Positions 1 to 8,789 of a stretch of DNA of 64,000 nucleotides are shown piece after piece (position 1 is the first letter of the stretch; each line of letters opens with the position of its first letter). The translations under genes and the position numbers were made by a program. Source of the stretch: Gnetum montanum (lineage: Eukaryota > Streptophyta > Gnetopsida > Gnetales > Gnetaceae); the NCBI GenBank assembly GCA_015680685.1, contig MNCI01021439.1, positions 112,002 through 176,001 on the forward strand. Direction: 5' to 3'. The notes beneath the pieces were generated by a model. That model searched no databases, was not told where the DNA came from, and saw only the letters and a program-made list of their open reading frames with translations.

Positions 1-150
1 TCACTGTTCGCCATGATGTAAAACTAACACGGATCGTCCACTATGACGTTAAACTAGCATGTATGGTCTACTGGGACCTTAAACCGGCACAACAGTCTAC
101 TGGGACCTTAAACTAGCACATGGTCTACCAAGACCTTAAACTAGGTTCGC
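1..150 (+). repeat. Hairpin-box tandem repeat of element K
   Basis: Four to five copies of a ~27-30 bp unit lie here. Each has a 4-bp inverted repeat around a 6-nt loop (CGTC/GACG near 35-50, GGTC/GACC near 64-77 and 122-135), followed by a box like TTAAACTAGC. The same unit occurs in reverse orientation in elements AB (21421-21905) and C (62291-62655), just downstream of integrase. That places this stretch in the 3' part of a plus-strand element that begins before the window. Function is unknown. Confidence 0.8.
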
Positions 151-1098
151 GTCGCACCTCCAGCATTCACCAACACCAAATACACATCGAACAAGTGGGC
201 GCGATGCTGATGTGCGGGTGGGTCATTGTAGCTCCAAAGCATAGTTCATGACATAATGGGAATGTAATCTAGAACATATGCAACGCCGCCACCCTTGGCA
301 TTATGTTGACCCTCTGGAGATGTCATATGGCATCACACTGGTCCTCCAGACCTACCATCGCCATGGCCCATCACCCTGATAGTAGTTCCTTGGCTAGTTC
401 CCGCAGCTGAAGTTCCAACAGTATTGTGGACCAGCCATAATATTGTTATCCTTCGGCCCCCTGCCAACGACGTTTGGCTATGTGGTACCTGATCCCATAG
501 CCGACCTGGGAATGCATGCCCCTGGTAGGGATTATAGTGCATCCGCACTCGTAGCGGCATCTTCGAGGCTGGTTCCTCCATGCCAATGCTACCAAGGCCA
601 TTGCTGGCCTTCCTACTTTGGACATCGTACACTAACAATGATGTCCAATAGCTTCAATAATGCCAACAGCCAGCAAGAACTTTGCCCCCAAGGGCATGGC
701 CTGCGATAGCAACAAATGCTACAGCATCGTGAAGTGAGTGCCTCGACTAGCTTAGCTACTTCAGGGTGCAAGTTCCATGACGTGCGTAACACAGCTCACC
801 ACATGGGAAGCATTTGTAGGCAGGTTAAAACCCCCAGGTGTAATGTAGCTTATCTTGGGAAAGGAAAACCTATCCTACAGAGGGTCGAAGGCTAGCGAAG
901 GTAATGATGAAAATGTGAACGAGCTAAACATCATCTTTACCCTTCTCCTAAACCTCCTTCCTCCTCACTTTGTCCTTTCACTCTCAAGTACAGTCAAGAG
1001 ACATCCTGGGGCTCACCAAAAGGCAATGTTAGCATCATGACTTCTAAGGTGTTTCATATTGTTTGTCAATTTCTATCGATCCCGTTCTCCAGATGTTG
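151..1098 (+). other. 3' internal region of element K, no recognised gene
   Basis: This stretch lies between the hairpin repeats and the polypurine tract. The longest open frames are 101 codons on the minus strand (333-638) and 88 codons on the plus strand (443-709). Neither resembles a protein I recognise, and they overlap in opposite frames. AB and C have short open frames at the equivalent place (20928-21290 and 61894-62319), but I see no convincing sequence match to them. Best treated as the untranslated tail of K, possibly with remains of an extra gene. Confidence 0.4.
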
Positions 1099-1113
1099 AC
1101 AAAGAGGGATCAA
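1099..1113 (+). other. Polypurine tract of element K
   Basis: GACAAAGAGGGATCAA directly precedes the LTR start TGAAACACC. The tracts of AB (20263-20276, minus strand) and C (61202-61215, minus strand) have the same layout, CAACAAAGAGGGGCCAT followed by TGAAACACC. In this retroelement class the tract primes plus-strand DNA synthesis. Confidence 0.8.
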
Positions 1114-1382
1114 TGAAACACCCCAAAAAATTTGAAGTCATTCTCACTTCACCAGGCCTTGCAATTCACGCAGCACCACTACAATTCTTCAGGAGGAGAA
1201 CGGTCTGAATTCAGGTCACCAGTTCGGCAAATTTTCTACTTTGTGTGTAAACAGGCTCTACGAATCATCCTACCTATCCACCTAAGTAGTTTTCCCAGCC
1301 AACAGCCTGCTCAGAAATGGTGCGCAGAATTGACAGCAGCACTTAGGATGCACAAAGCAATTTATCAAGTTTTCTAAGTCAC

Positions 1383-1850
1383 GAAGTCTACTATGCTACG
1401 CTACGCCTCGCTATGTAGCATAGTAAGCTTCAGAAAAAAATCGTTGAATGAAGTGCCACGCTACGCTACGTAGCGTAGCATAGTATGGCAACAACTATAC
1501 AACCAGCTCCTTCACCCAACTTCAAGTCCTTCAACAATGTCACTTTTTGTCAGGAAGCGACGGACCATGTCTACTGCTATGCTACGTTGAGCTACAGGGC
1601 GCAGCGAGGCGTAGCAATCCTGGGGAAGAGACAGAAGGTAGCTCAAAGGGCAGAATCAACAAAGTTTGCAAGTCTTGCAACGTAAGAAGCAAAGTTTGCA
1701 AATCAACAAGGTTTTCGTGACTAAGGCCAGTCGGTACGCTAGCATAGCATAGAGTAGCAAGCATGCAACACACACATGTAGCAGAATGCACGACAAGGTG
1801 CTACGCTACACCGAGCATGCTACACTAAAAAGCATAGCAAAGCATGTGGG
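1383..1850. repeat. GCTACG/CGTAGC word cluster upstream of the K promoter
   Basis: Short words GCTACG, CGTAGC, ATGCTACG and GCATAGC occur many times in both orientations and form local palindromes, for example around 1390-1425 and 1453-1485. The cluster lies upstream of the TATA box at 2077. AB-family LTRs have TTACGC/GCGTAA words at the same place, so these may be promoter-proximal regulatory repeats. That role is inferred from position only. Confidence 0.7.
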
Positions 1851-2076
1851 TGGTTGTGCGACATCAATGTGCTTCACCTAATTGGATCGTTGGCACATGT
1901 CTCCAGATGCTAACGACACAATTACAACGTGGCAGGCTCACAGTTACAGCATAGTAGGCTTGCATTACAACAGTCATATAGGTCCAACAGTCATGCACGA
2001 CACATGCAGCACCAGCAAGTCAATGTGGGCCCAAGGCACATGGTGTCCAAACCGCCCCTTTCGCATGCCCTTGGTC

Positions 2077-2088
2077 CTATAAATACCC
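2077..2088 (+). promoter_or_regulatory. Putative TATA box of K LTR
   Basis: CTATAAATACCC lies in the middle of the LTR, after the repeat-rich upstream part and before the segment conserved with the other LTRs. Position and sequence fit a Pol II core promoter for element transcription. Confidence 0.65.
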
Positions 2089-2693
2089 CAACGAGCAACA
2101 TTCAAAGGGTTCAAATTTTTTCGGTTCTTCAACTTTTCCTCTCTCTGGCATTGTAACATCGAGCATTGTAAGCTTTCTTTTTGACATTGCAAATAGTTAG
2201 CATTTTTAGCTGGAATTTTGTTCTGCCCCCCTTCTACCACCTTGGTAGAACCCCTGCATTGTTAGCACCTAAGTCCACGCCCAAGTGCACAACCTGTTTT
2301 GCTCTACATGTCCTGGTTACTCTCAGGATCTCTGCACTCCTCAACGCTGTGCAACCGACTGTATCCACCTTGACAGAGCAAGCTTGTAGCTTCGGAGTGG
2401 TACACTTTTCTAACTGCATTTTACTTTATTTCTTGCTTATTGTTGTGTTTTGCACTATTTTTTGCTTTATTTACTTTCAAGCACTACTATGCATTTTCGT
2501 TCCTATTTTCAAAACCATATGTTGCAAAAGGCTATATAGACGCCGATTAAGTCCCTCTCTGATCGACCAGACAGTTCAGGGCATCCCATATCTGCTCACA
2601 CCCAACATAGCCCTCCCATGGATACAAGGTTGAAACTATCGCGTCCGTCGACCCCTCGGTGTTTTCCAACCATCAACGTTTTTGGTCGTAACA

Positions 2694-2880
2694 GCATCGA
2701 TGATGATGTTGTCAGTGTAGTACTGCTACAAGTTGTCACCAAGCAAGAGCGAAAGCATGTTAATGTCGTTGGATAGAGTGGCATCCATGGCCACAAGAAT
2801 GTTGAAGCTAAAGTAGCCACAGTCCCACCAGACCTTGTAGATGGCAATTCGTGCAAGCTAGGCCATGTCGTGGGTAGTGT
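2694..2880 (-). pseudogene. Subtilisin-like serine protease (S8) fragment
   Basis: In one minus-strand frame the translation contains LGYANNTTHDMA, then LARIAIYKVWWDCGYF, FNILVAMDATL and NMLSLLLGDNL. This follows plant subtilases through the segment between the catalytic His and the oxyanion Asn (family pattern ARIAxYKVCW, then DILAAMDxA, then DVLSLSLGG). Two in-frame stops interrupt it, and expected upstream parts such as the HGTHTAS motif are not seen. The fragment stops exactly at the end of the K LTR, so K inserted into it and the rest should lie left of the window. About 62 codons remain, so it cannot be functional. Confidence 0.75.
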
Positions 2881-4271
2881 TGTTGGCATAGCCTAGCTTG
2901 GGGATGTGCTAGAAATGGAGTAGTCCCTAACAGAAGTGTTTACACAAAGGGTATAGGAAAGCACATCCCCATAGAAAAAACAAAACCTTCTTAGTTTAGA
3001 GAAAATAACACAAGCCTATTGGTGACTATTTGGGACCACCAACATTTTCCTTTGGTTCTCGTAATTGGGATTATGGGAAATCAAGGTGTTCCTCCAAACT
3101 TGAGTTTAGGTGTTTGCTAGTCTTTAAAAACACCGAGGCTCAAATACCTCCAAATAAACTCAATGGTAATAAAGCGAACTAAACATAAATGTGTGTTTGC
3201 TATTATGAATGTTGAATATGCTTGGGTTTGTGTATGAAACTATAATTGCCTATTATAACAGAAATTCAGCTAAACTTGTTAAACACTGTGAGTCATTAAA
3301 GATTCCTATTTTTTCAAGTCACTTAGTCTATATAGTCCCTACAATACATTTTTTGAACAAATAAAATTTCATCAAAATGCTTAAGCACAATTTTGCAAAA
3401 ATCTACTACTAATTTTTCTCAAAGAGAAAGATTCGCAAGAAAATTAGAAATAGAGCGAGATTCAAAGAATGTTAAAAGAAAAGAAGAAAGAAAGTAGATT
3501 TGTGTGGAATCTCAAACATTTAAGAGAGATAAATTGAACATAAGGAAACACTTCAAAATAAAGCAATTCCAATTCAATCTAAAGTGTTACAAATTGTTCA
3601 AACCCTTTGAGCCCAACAAACAATTTTGTAAAAGACACTCTTATTAAACTACCAAAACACTTTGTAAATGACAAAATACAAGCTATTATTTGGAAAGTTA
3701 AATAGTTTTCAAGAGTTGCAAATAATAGAGCTATCAAAAAAGATTTAACAAGTTCAAGATTGAAACATTAAGGAAAAGACTTTAAAAATTGAAGTTATTT
3801 CAAGTCATCTTAGAATATCAAAGATTTTCTAGACCCTCTAGATTCAAAGACGCAATTCCATAAACATATTACTATTAAATTGCTCAAGATGCTTTTCAAA
3901 AGACAACATAAGCTCTTATATGGCAACTAAATAGAAGTCTAGAATTGCATGAAAATAGAACTATAAGAGCAATAAGAAAATCCCAAAATTAAATACCAAA
4001 CATAGTAATTTTTAAACTATTAGCTAAGTAACTAAGACAAAATGAGAAGAAAAGAATTCACAAGATTTAAACAAAGCAGTTGAATTGATGATGCAATTAG
4101 CAAGTCATTCTTACAAGTAATCTTTAATATGTCTTCTTAACCCTTAAAACTCTTTTTATAGTGGCTTCTGGGTAGTTACAATCATCATGAGAAATTAAGG
4201 TGAGTAACAAACATTATGGGGTTTTAGTTATAACTAACATAGGAATTTACTATCACTAGCTTTTTCTTGCT
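2881..4271. other. AT-rich non-coding stretch
   Basis: No convincing reading frame, LTR end or repeat was found. Base composition is strongly AT-rich with A-runs, and stops occur in all frames. It may be decayed transposon or ancient intergenic DNA. Confidence 0.5.
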
Positions 4272-4676
4272 TGATATATATCTCTATCAATTGGCTAAGA
4301 TGATTTTAACCAAGCCTGACTACTGGATGAGGTAACTAGATAACTAAAAACAGAATCACTCATCCCTCTATTTCTCTACCACCTCCCCAATTTAGTTTTA
4401 CCCTCTTGGTCAAGTTTGCTCTTTCTTTGTTTGTTCATGGTATTTTTGAGAAATAAATCCCTTGCATAAATAATGCTAAAAAATGCCATGAATAAACAAA
4501 GAAAGAGCAAACTTGACCAAGAGGATAAAAATAAATTGGGTAAGTGGTAGAGAAACAAAGGAGCAATGAGTGATTCCGTTTTTAGTTATCTTGTTTGGTT
4601 AAAATTAGTCGAACTTGGTTAAAATTATCTTATTTAAAATCATCTCAGCCAATTGATAAATGGATATATATATATA
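4272..4676. mobile_element. Foldback (long inverted-repeat) element
   Basis: Two arms of roughly 175-200 bp (about 4272-4448 and 4479-4676) are reverse complements around a ~30-base AT-rich loop. The best part is near-perfect: bases from 4400 to 4446 match the reverse complement of 4476-4522 with only a few differences. Small indels accumulate toward the outer ends, and the right arm has a TA dinucleotide run. A long-armed element of this shape fits a foldback or MITE-like transposon. If transcribed it would form a long double-stranded RNA. Clear terminal motifs and a target duplication were not identified. Confidence 0.75.
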
Positions 4677-5311
4677 TATCTAAGTTAGTGGAGCGGTTTC
4701 ACAAGCAATGAGTAAAATTTAATTGTTTTTTTAAGCAAAAATGACATTGAAAGAAGATGAAGACATTTAGTATGTTCAAAGCTTTTTGAAATTGCAAATG
4801 CATGTAGCTTCTAGCTTCGAGCCTCCTGGGTGATATGATACAAAAATGAATCATAAAATATAGGTAGGCTGAAACATGGAAAATTCCAAAGTAAAATTAT
4901 TACAAAGGCTTTCATAACCCACCAAGCCAAATGTAGATTTTCAAAAGTTGCCTGATCATACTATGACACGATGTGTACACCAAATTTCCCATGATAACTA
5001 TCCAATAAACTCCCATTCTTCTTAAATAACGTTTTTTTCAAAGTGAAACATGATTCTTGGATTCATGTTGAACATGTTGGAGTAATACCCCGAGTCTCCA
5101 AGCACTATACAACCATCCTAGGAATATTATTAATTTATTCCAATGCTTGAGAATCTTCCTCAAATTTTATCAAAAGTACAGAGAAACGAACCAACAATAA
5201 TAATAATCGGCCAGTGGTGCAGGTCAAAGGTGTGAGTGTTCAGATGTTGACCATGTACTTATTCTCATTTAATTAATAAAATTCTCTTTTTGGGGTCCGA
5301 CACCCCCCAAA
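4677..5311. other. Non-coding stretch before Hsp70 remnant
   Basis: No gene is seen. It contains a short AAT/ATA microsatellite near 5190-5206 and ends where Hsp70-like sequence begins. Confidence 0.5.
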
Positions 5312-5967
5312 GGTGTGAGTGGCGACTTGCACTGAGGCGGAGAAGTCTCCGACAACAATCTGCAGGACTTCTGGGTCGCCCAATTCCAGCTCCGCAACGA
5401 AAATGCCAACTCCTCATCCGATATAACCGCCAACGCTCGAGCTCTGCGTCACCTGTGTAGCAAATGTGAGCGTGCCAAACGCACTCTCTCTCCGTCACAG
5501 TAGAAACCGTGATCGATATGGACGCTCTGCACGACGGTTAAGATTTCAGGCCACGGATCGCGCACTGAAAGTTCCAGGAATTAAACGAGAAACTCTTCTT
5601 GCAATGCATCAATATGGTGGAGGGCTACCTCGGTGATGCCAGCATGAAGTGAGAGGACGTGGACGAGGTCGTCCTTGTCAGTGGTTCTGCCAGCATTCCT
5701 CAGATTCAGCACTTGCTCGAGGAGTTTCTGCCGGGATTCTTCTGTCGCGGACGCCCAACTTCGATGAGGCCGTGGCCATGAGTGCTGCCATCCAGGCCGC
5801 CAATTTGGCCAACGAGGGCATTCAAGTTGAGCTCTTCGTTGTCATCAGGTTGAGCTTGGGTGTCTCCATTAATGGCAACGAGATGAACTTCATGGTGCCC
5901 AGGAATACTCCGCTGCCCACTGTCAAAGAGAAGCGCTACACCACCCGCTTCGACGGCCAATCTGAGG
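5312..5967 (+). pseudogene. Hsp70-family chaperone pseudogene fragment
   Basis: Translations in shifting plus frames follow the middle of Hsp70: GGEVSDNN (like LGGEDFDN), then ANARALRHLCSKCERAKRTL, then VEGYLGDASM, VDEVVLVSGSASIPQ, IQHLLEEFLPG, FDEAVAMSAAIQAANL, LSLGVSINGNEM, VPRNTPLPT and TRFDGQSEV. This covers the later part of the ATPase domain into the start of the substrate-binding domain. Stops fall after SGDLH, after LSPSQ and before EDVDEVV, with at least one frameshift near 5740. The N-terminal ATPase region and C-terminal lid are missing. A GT...AG intron may follow 5967 (GTGCGT to TTGCTGCAG near 6031), which is uncertain. Base use is more GC-rich than the flanks. Confidence 0.85.
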
Positions 5968-6948
5968 TGCGTTCTTCAACTTTGGTTTGCACGCTAACAG
6001 ATTGCAAGTTTCTATGTACTGTTGCTGCAGCCATTGCTCATCTATTCAAACTCAGATCGAGATTGAAATTGTAGATTTAGCTTCCTCTATGGCCGTCTGA
6101 ATGCTCGTGGCCAAGCCTTTGCCCAACTTCACTAAGACAATATGATTGCCCATAAAACTTCTGAGGTAGAATGTGCGAGAAATCTTATGGTTTGGAAGTT
6201 GTACCATCACGAGGAATGAATCAAGGTAATTGCGCGACATGATGGCACCGCTTTAGCCGCCATGACTGTGTCCACAGAGCATGAGAATTAGCAAATTTAC
6301 AGCAATCAATCCTGGTGCTGCGGTTTCAAATCACTGGCTGCTCCGGTTTCAAATTCCTAGCTCTCTGCCGCTGGCTTGTTGCGACCGGCTGCAAGCAATT
6401 TTGATCAATGTCGGAACAGCTTCCCCTTCAGCAACTTAGCTAGCTTAGCCATATGCGTTTTGCGTGACTTCCCGTTTGCTTTTTGCGTGACATCCTGGAC
6501 TTCTGCCATAGCTGTAGATTTGCCGGGGGACAACAACAAAGGTCGTGGAAGAAATTTCTACTATATTAAGATTTGTATTATGGCAGCAACATATATGCGT
6601 CCTGTCTTGCGGCAGAAAGGTTTAAATTTTGGATTTTAGCACCAGTATATGTGCCTGGATATATGCCTCGAAGTTAACATTCTGGTAGTGTTCATTGTGT
6701 AAAGAATTGGGCAATGCTTAATCTTTGCCTTTGTTGTTTTCCTATTCTTCTATAGCCTTCCACAATCAAACATTGCCTTCCGTTTCGATCAAATGTACCT
6801 GAATCTTGGTCAACAAACAACACCAGCATTTCAGGTTTGAATCTAGTTAACAATGGCACTACTAGCTCGTTAATTGCGCATATGTAAACCGTGTCACCTA
6901 ATCCATTGGGCAAAGGCACGATCTATAGTTATAACCCACTTTTTTCCC
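5968..6948. other. Unassigned sequence after Hsp70 remnant
   Basis: Short open frames of up to 87 codons exist on both strands but resemble nothing I know. Some of this may be former introns or flank of the Hsp70 copy. No repeat or LTR edge is evident. Confidence 0.4.
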
Positions 6949-7042
6949 TTGATCAAATTCATCATGAAAGCCTATTTAAGGATGTGAAGATCCCCTTGAT
7001 CAAATTCATCATGAAAGCCTATTTAAGGATGTGAAGATCCCC
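6949..7042. repeat. Perfect 47-bp tandem duplication
   Basis: Bases 6949-6995 are repeated without any change at 6996-7042, beginning TTGATCAAATTC and ending GAAGATCCCC. Identity of the two copies implies a recent duplication or an assembly artefact, in contrast to the decayed surroundings. Confidence 0.9.
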
Positions 7043-7189
7043 AAGAGCTATGATTCATATTGAAAAGAGACTATGAGGATAGCATGTAGATCATTAAACT
7101 TATTTGTTGTTCCTTTTGGATTGTCAAAATTGGCATTTTCATGGGTTGTGTGGGAGGTATAACTTTTGCTAAGCTGGAGTCATCTATGC

Positions 7190-7400
7190 TAAGCGTTGGG
7201 CGGGTTTAACTCCTAAAATCTTAGCATGGCTCCTATAGCCCCAATGTGGCTCATGTCGCCCTAGTGTTGCTCTTGAAGTCCTACAACTCCAACGTGAGTG
7301 TTATACCCCAAGCGTGGGTGTCATACCCCAACATGGTTCCTGTAGGCCTAGCATTGCTCCTGAAGGCCAGCATGGGTGGGAGAAGCTAGCATGGGTAAAA
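7190..7400. repeat. Short word repeats upstream of J promoter
   Basis: Degenerate copies of words like TAGCATGGCTCC, CCCCAACGTGG and GCATGGGTG recur every 20-40 bases. They lie upstream of the TATA box at 7552, matching in position the TTACGC words of AB LTRs and the GCTACG words of K. Confidence 0.55.
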
Positions 7401-7551
7401 TTCCTATTTACTATTTTTAGTAATCGAAATGGTTTTGGTACCTTAGGGCATCAAAACTTACCATCCATAGACGCCTACAACAACACCTACATGTGACACC
7501 AATCTATCAGTAGTTAGACAAAAATTTGTAGCAAAATTTATGGCCATGAAA

Positions 7552-7563
7552 CTTATAAAAACC
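7552..7563 (+). promoter_or_regulatory. Putative TATA box of J LTR
   Basis: CTTATAAAAACC lies about 700 bases before the LTR end. This resembles the TATA-to-end spacing in AB, K and M. Confidence 0.5.
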
Positions 7564-8250
7564 AAGTTCAAACACTATGAAAAGGTTCCACTCTTTTGGC
7601 ATTCAAGAGCTTTGAAAATTCATTGTTGGCACAAAGCTTTTGAGAGCAAATTTTAGCATGGACCCATAGCCATTGTAATCATTTTTTACCCCCATGAGAT
7701 TGTGTGTAGTTTTACGACAATGTAAAGCAACCTGGGCTTTAAGACTCCCAGCATAGCTTTTCTTTGCAAATCAAACCCCCCACACATCTTACCCTTGCAC
7801 AACCAACATTGCAGATTTGGTGAGGAATGTAGCAAGATTCTATAGTCTTAGGAGTGGTGGAGCATCCAAATCGTGGAGTTGATTGTGGCATCCAAAGCCA
7901 CCAATTTCAACAAATTCCAAACCCCCAGTGAAGTGAAGTGAACCCCTTTTTCTTCATTAGGAACACTTGCATACTCTCTAAACTTCCTTTATTTCATTAT
8001 AATAAAGTTTATAGTTTTGATTGTTGTGCAAGTTAGAGCATATTTGTTTTTCATTTTGTGCATTTATTTTTAGATCTGCATTAAATTTTTACTTTTTTTA
8101 CCCCATTGACATTTTGTAAGTCCTTGGGTGATCAACAAGATTATCTAAGGTACCTCAAATCCTACTTTCAGAGGTCCTTTGGATCTAAGATTAAAGTTGT
8201 CTTAGCTAGGATTTTCGGTTTTTATAGCACTGAATTTTTCGGTTGCTACA

Positions 8251-8270
8251 ATTTTCTGGTGCTAGAAGGA
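8251..8270 (+). other. Primer-binding site of J
   Basis: ATTTTCTGGTGCTAGAAGGA starts at the LTR end and matches the primer site of AB (GTTTTCTGGCGCTAGAAGGA, minus strand 29372-29353) except for two bases. The shared site supports J and AB being in one lineage. I could not assign the tRNA with confidence. Confidence 0.75.
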
Positions 8271-8789
8271 GAGCCTCTGTCCAAGTTTTGCATCCAAGCT
8301 TATTGGTTGTAACAATGTTGTCTACAACTTTAAAATTATCAGAACTTTTTTTCAAATTTTGATAACACTCTTGCTGCCACCCATCCCCCTTCCACCAAAA
8401 CCCAGTGTGGAGGTTGTAGGTGATTTGGATTTTGAAAAAAATTTCATAGCTGTTGCTACAAATTTTAAGGCCAACGTTGCTATTCTACAAAACCCTCCCC
8501 TCCCTTTCCTATAAAAACTTTATAGCAAGGCCAATGTAGGTGTTCTACTACCCAAAACTTCATATCCCTCTGTTATGAAAATTTCACAGCAAAGCCAACA
8601 TGGATGTCATACCTCCTAGCATGGGTGTCATAACCCCAACATGGGTGTTTGGGTTTTGACAGAAAATTCATAGCAATTTACTACACTTTCCAGCCATACC
8701 CCTCTTATACGTTGGGCAATTTCACTTGCTAGAGTTTTTATTTAATTAATTAATTAAACTGAATTTAGGCTAGTAAGAATGTCTTTTAG
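8271..8789 (+). other. J leader with degenerate ~100-bp repeats
   Basis: No gene is seen. Between about 8390 and 8680 three related stretches share the words AATTTCATAGC, AAGGCCAAYGT and GTTCTACTACCC, and the end carries ATGGATGTCATACC-like words similar to those upstream of the J TATA box. Confidence 0.5.

Larger units (their letters stand above)
1114..2693 (+). mobile_element. 3' LTR of Tat-like element K
   Basis: The LTR starts TGAAACACC after the polypurine tract and ends GTCGTAACA at 2693, about 1.58 kb. The LTRs of AB are the same length in the opposite orientation and have matching ends (TGAAACACC and GTCGTTACA). The last ~150 bases (2540-2690) are clearly homologous to AB, sharing CTGATCGAC and TTCAGGGCAT. 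The 5' part is diverged and rich in GCTACG words. The 5' LTR lies left of the window, so this could only be a solo LTR if the internal sequence at 1-1113 were unrelated, and the tract and repeats argue against that. Confidence 0.85.
7055..8250 (+). mobile_element. 5' LTR of Tat-like element J (left edge uncertain)
   Basis: The right edge is well supported. Sequence 8110-8250 is homologous to the terminal part of solo LTR M (reverse complement of 32621-32760), sharing GGGTGATCAACAA, TCAGAGG and GAATTTTTC. It ends GGTTGCTACA immediately before a primer-binding site like that of AB. A TATA box lies at 7552. Upstream (7190-7400) are repeated words such as AGCATGG and CCCCAAYGTGG, the position taken by other repeats in related LTRs. 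The left end is a guess based on TGAAAAGAG at 7055. No 3' partner was found. Confidence 0.6.

Noticed and set aside
333-709. Overlapping 101- and 88-codon frames on opposite strands in K
   Set aside because: They occupy the same bases in opposite frames, match nothing recognisable and have no matching counterpart in AB or C. Not called as genes.
2181-2633. 150-codon plus-strand frame at the end of the K LTR
   Set aside because: It lies wholly inside the LTR and overlaps the promoter-downstream part. Homologous AB LTRs have no such frame.
4376-4558. 60-codon minus-strand frame
   Set aside because: It spans the two arms and loop of the foldback, so it is a by-product of the palindrome.
5265-5960. 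Minus-strand frames at 5265-5498 and 5706-5960
   Set aside because: They are antisense shadows of the Hsp70 remnant, which is recognisable only on the plus strand.
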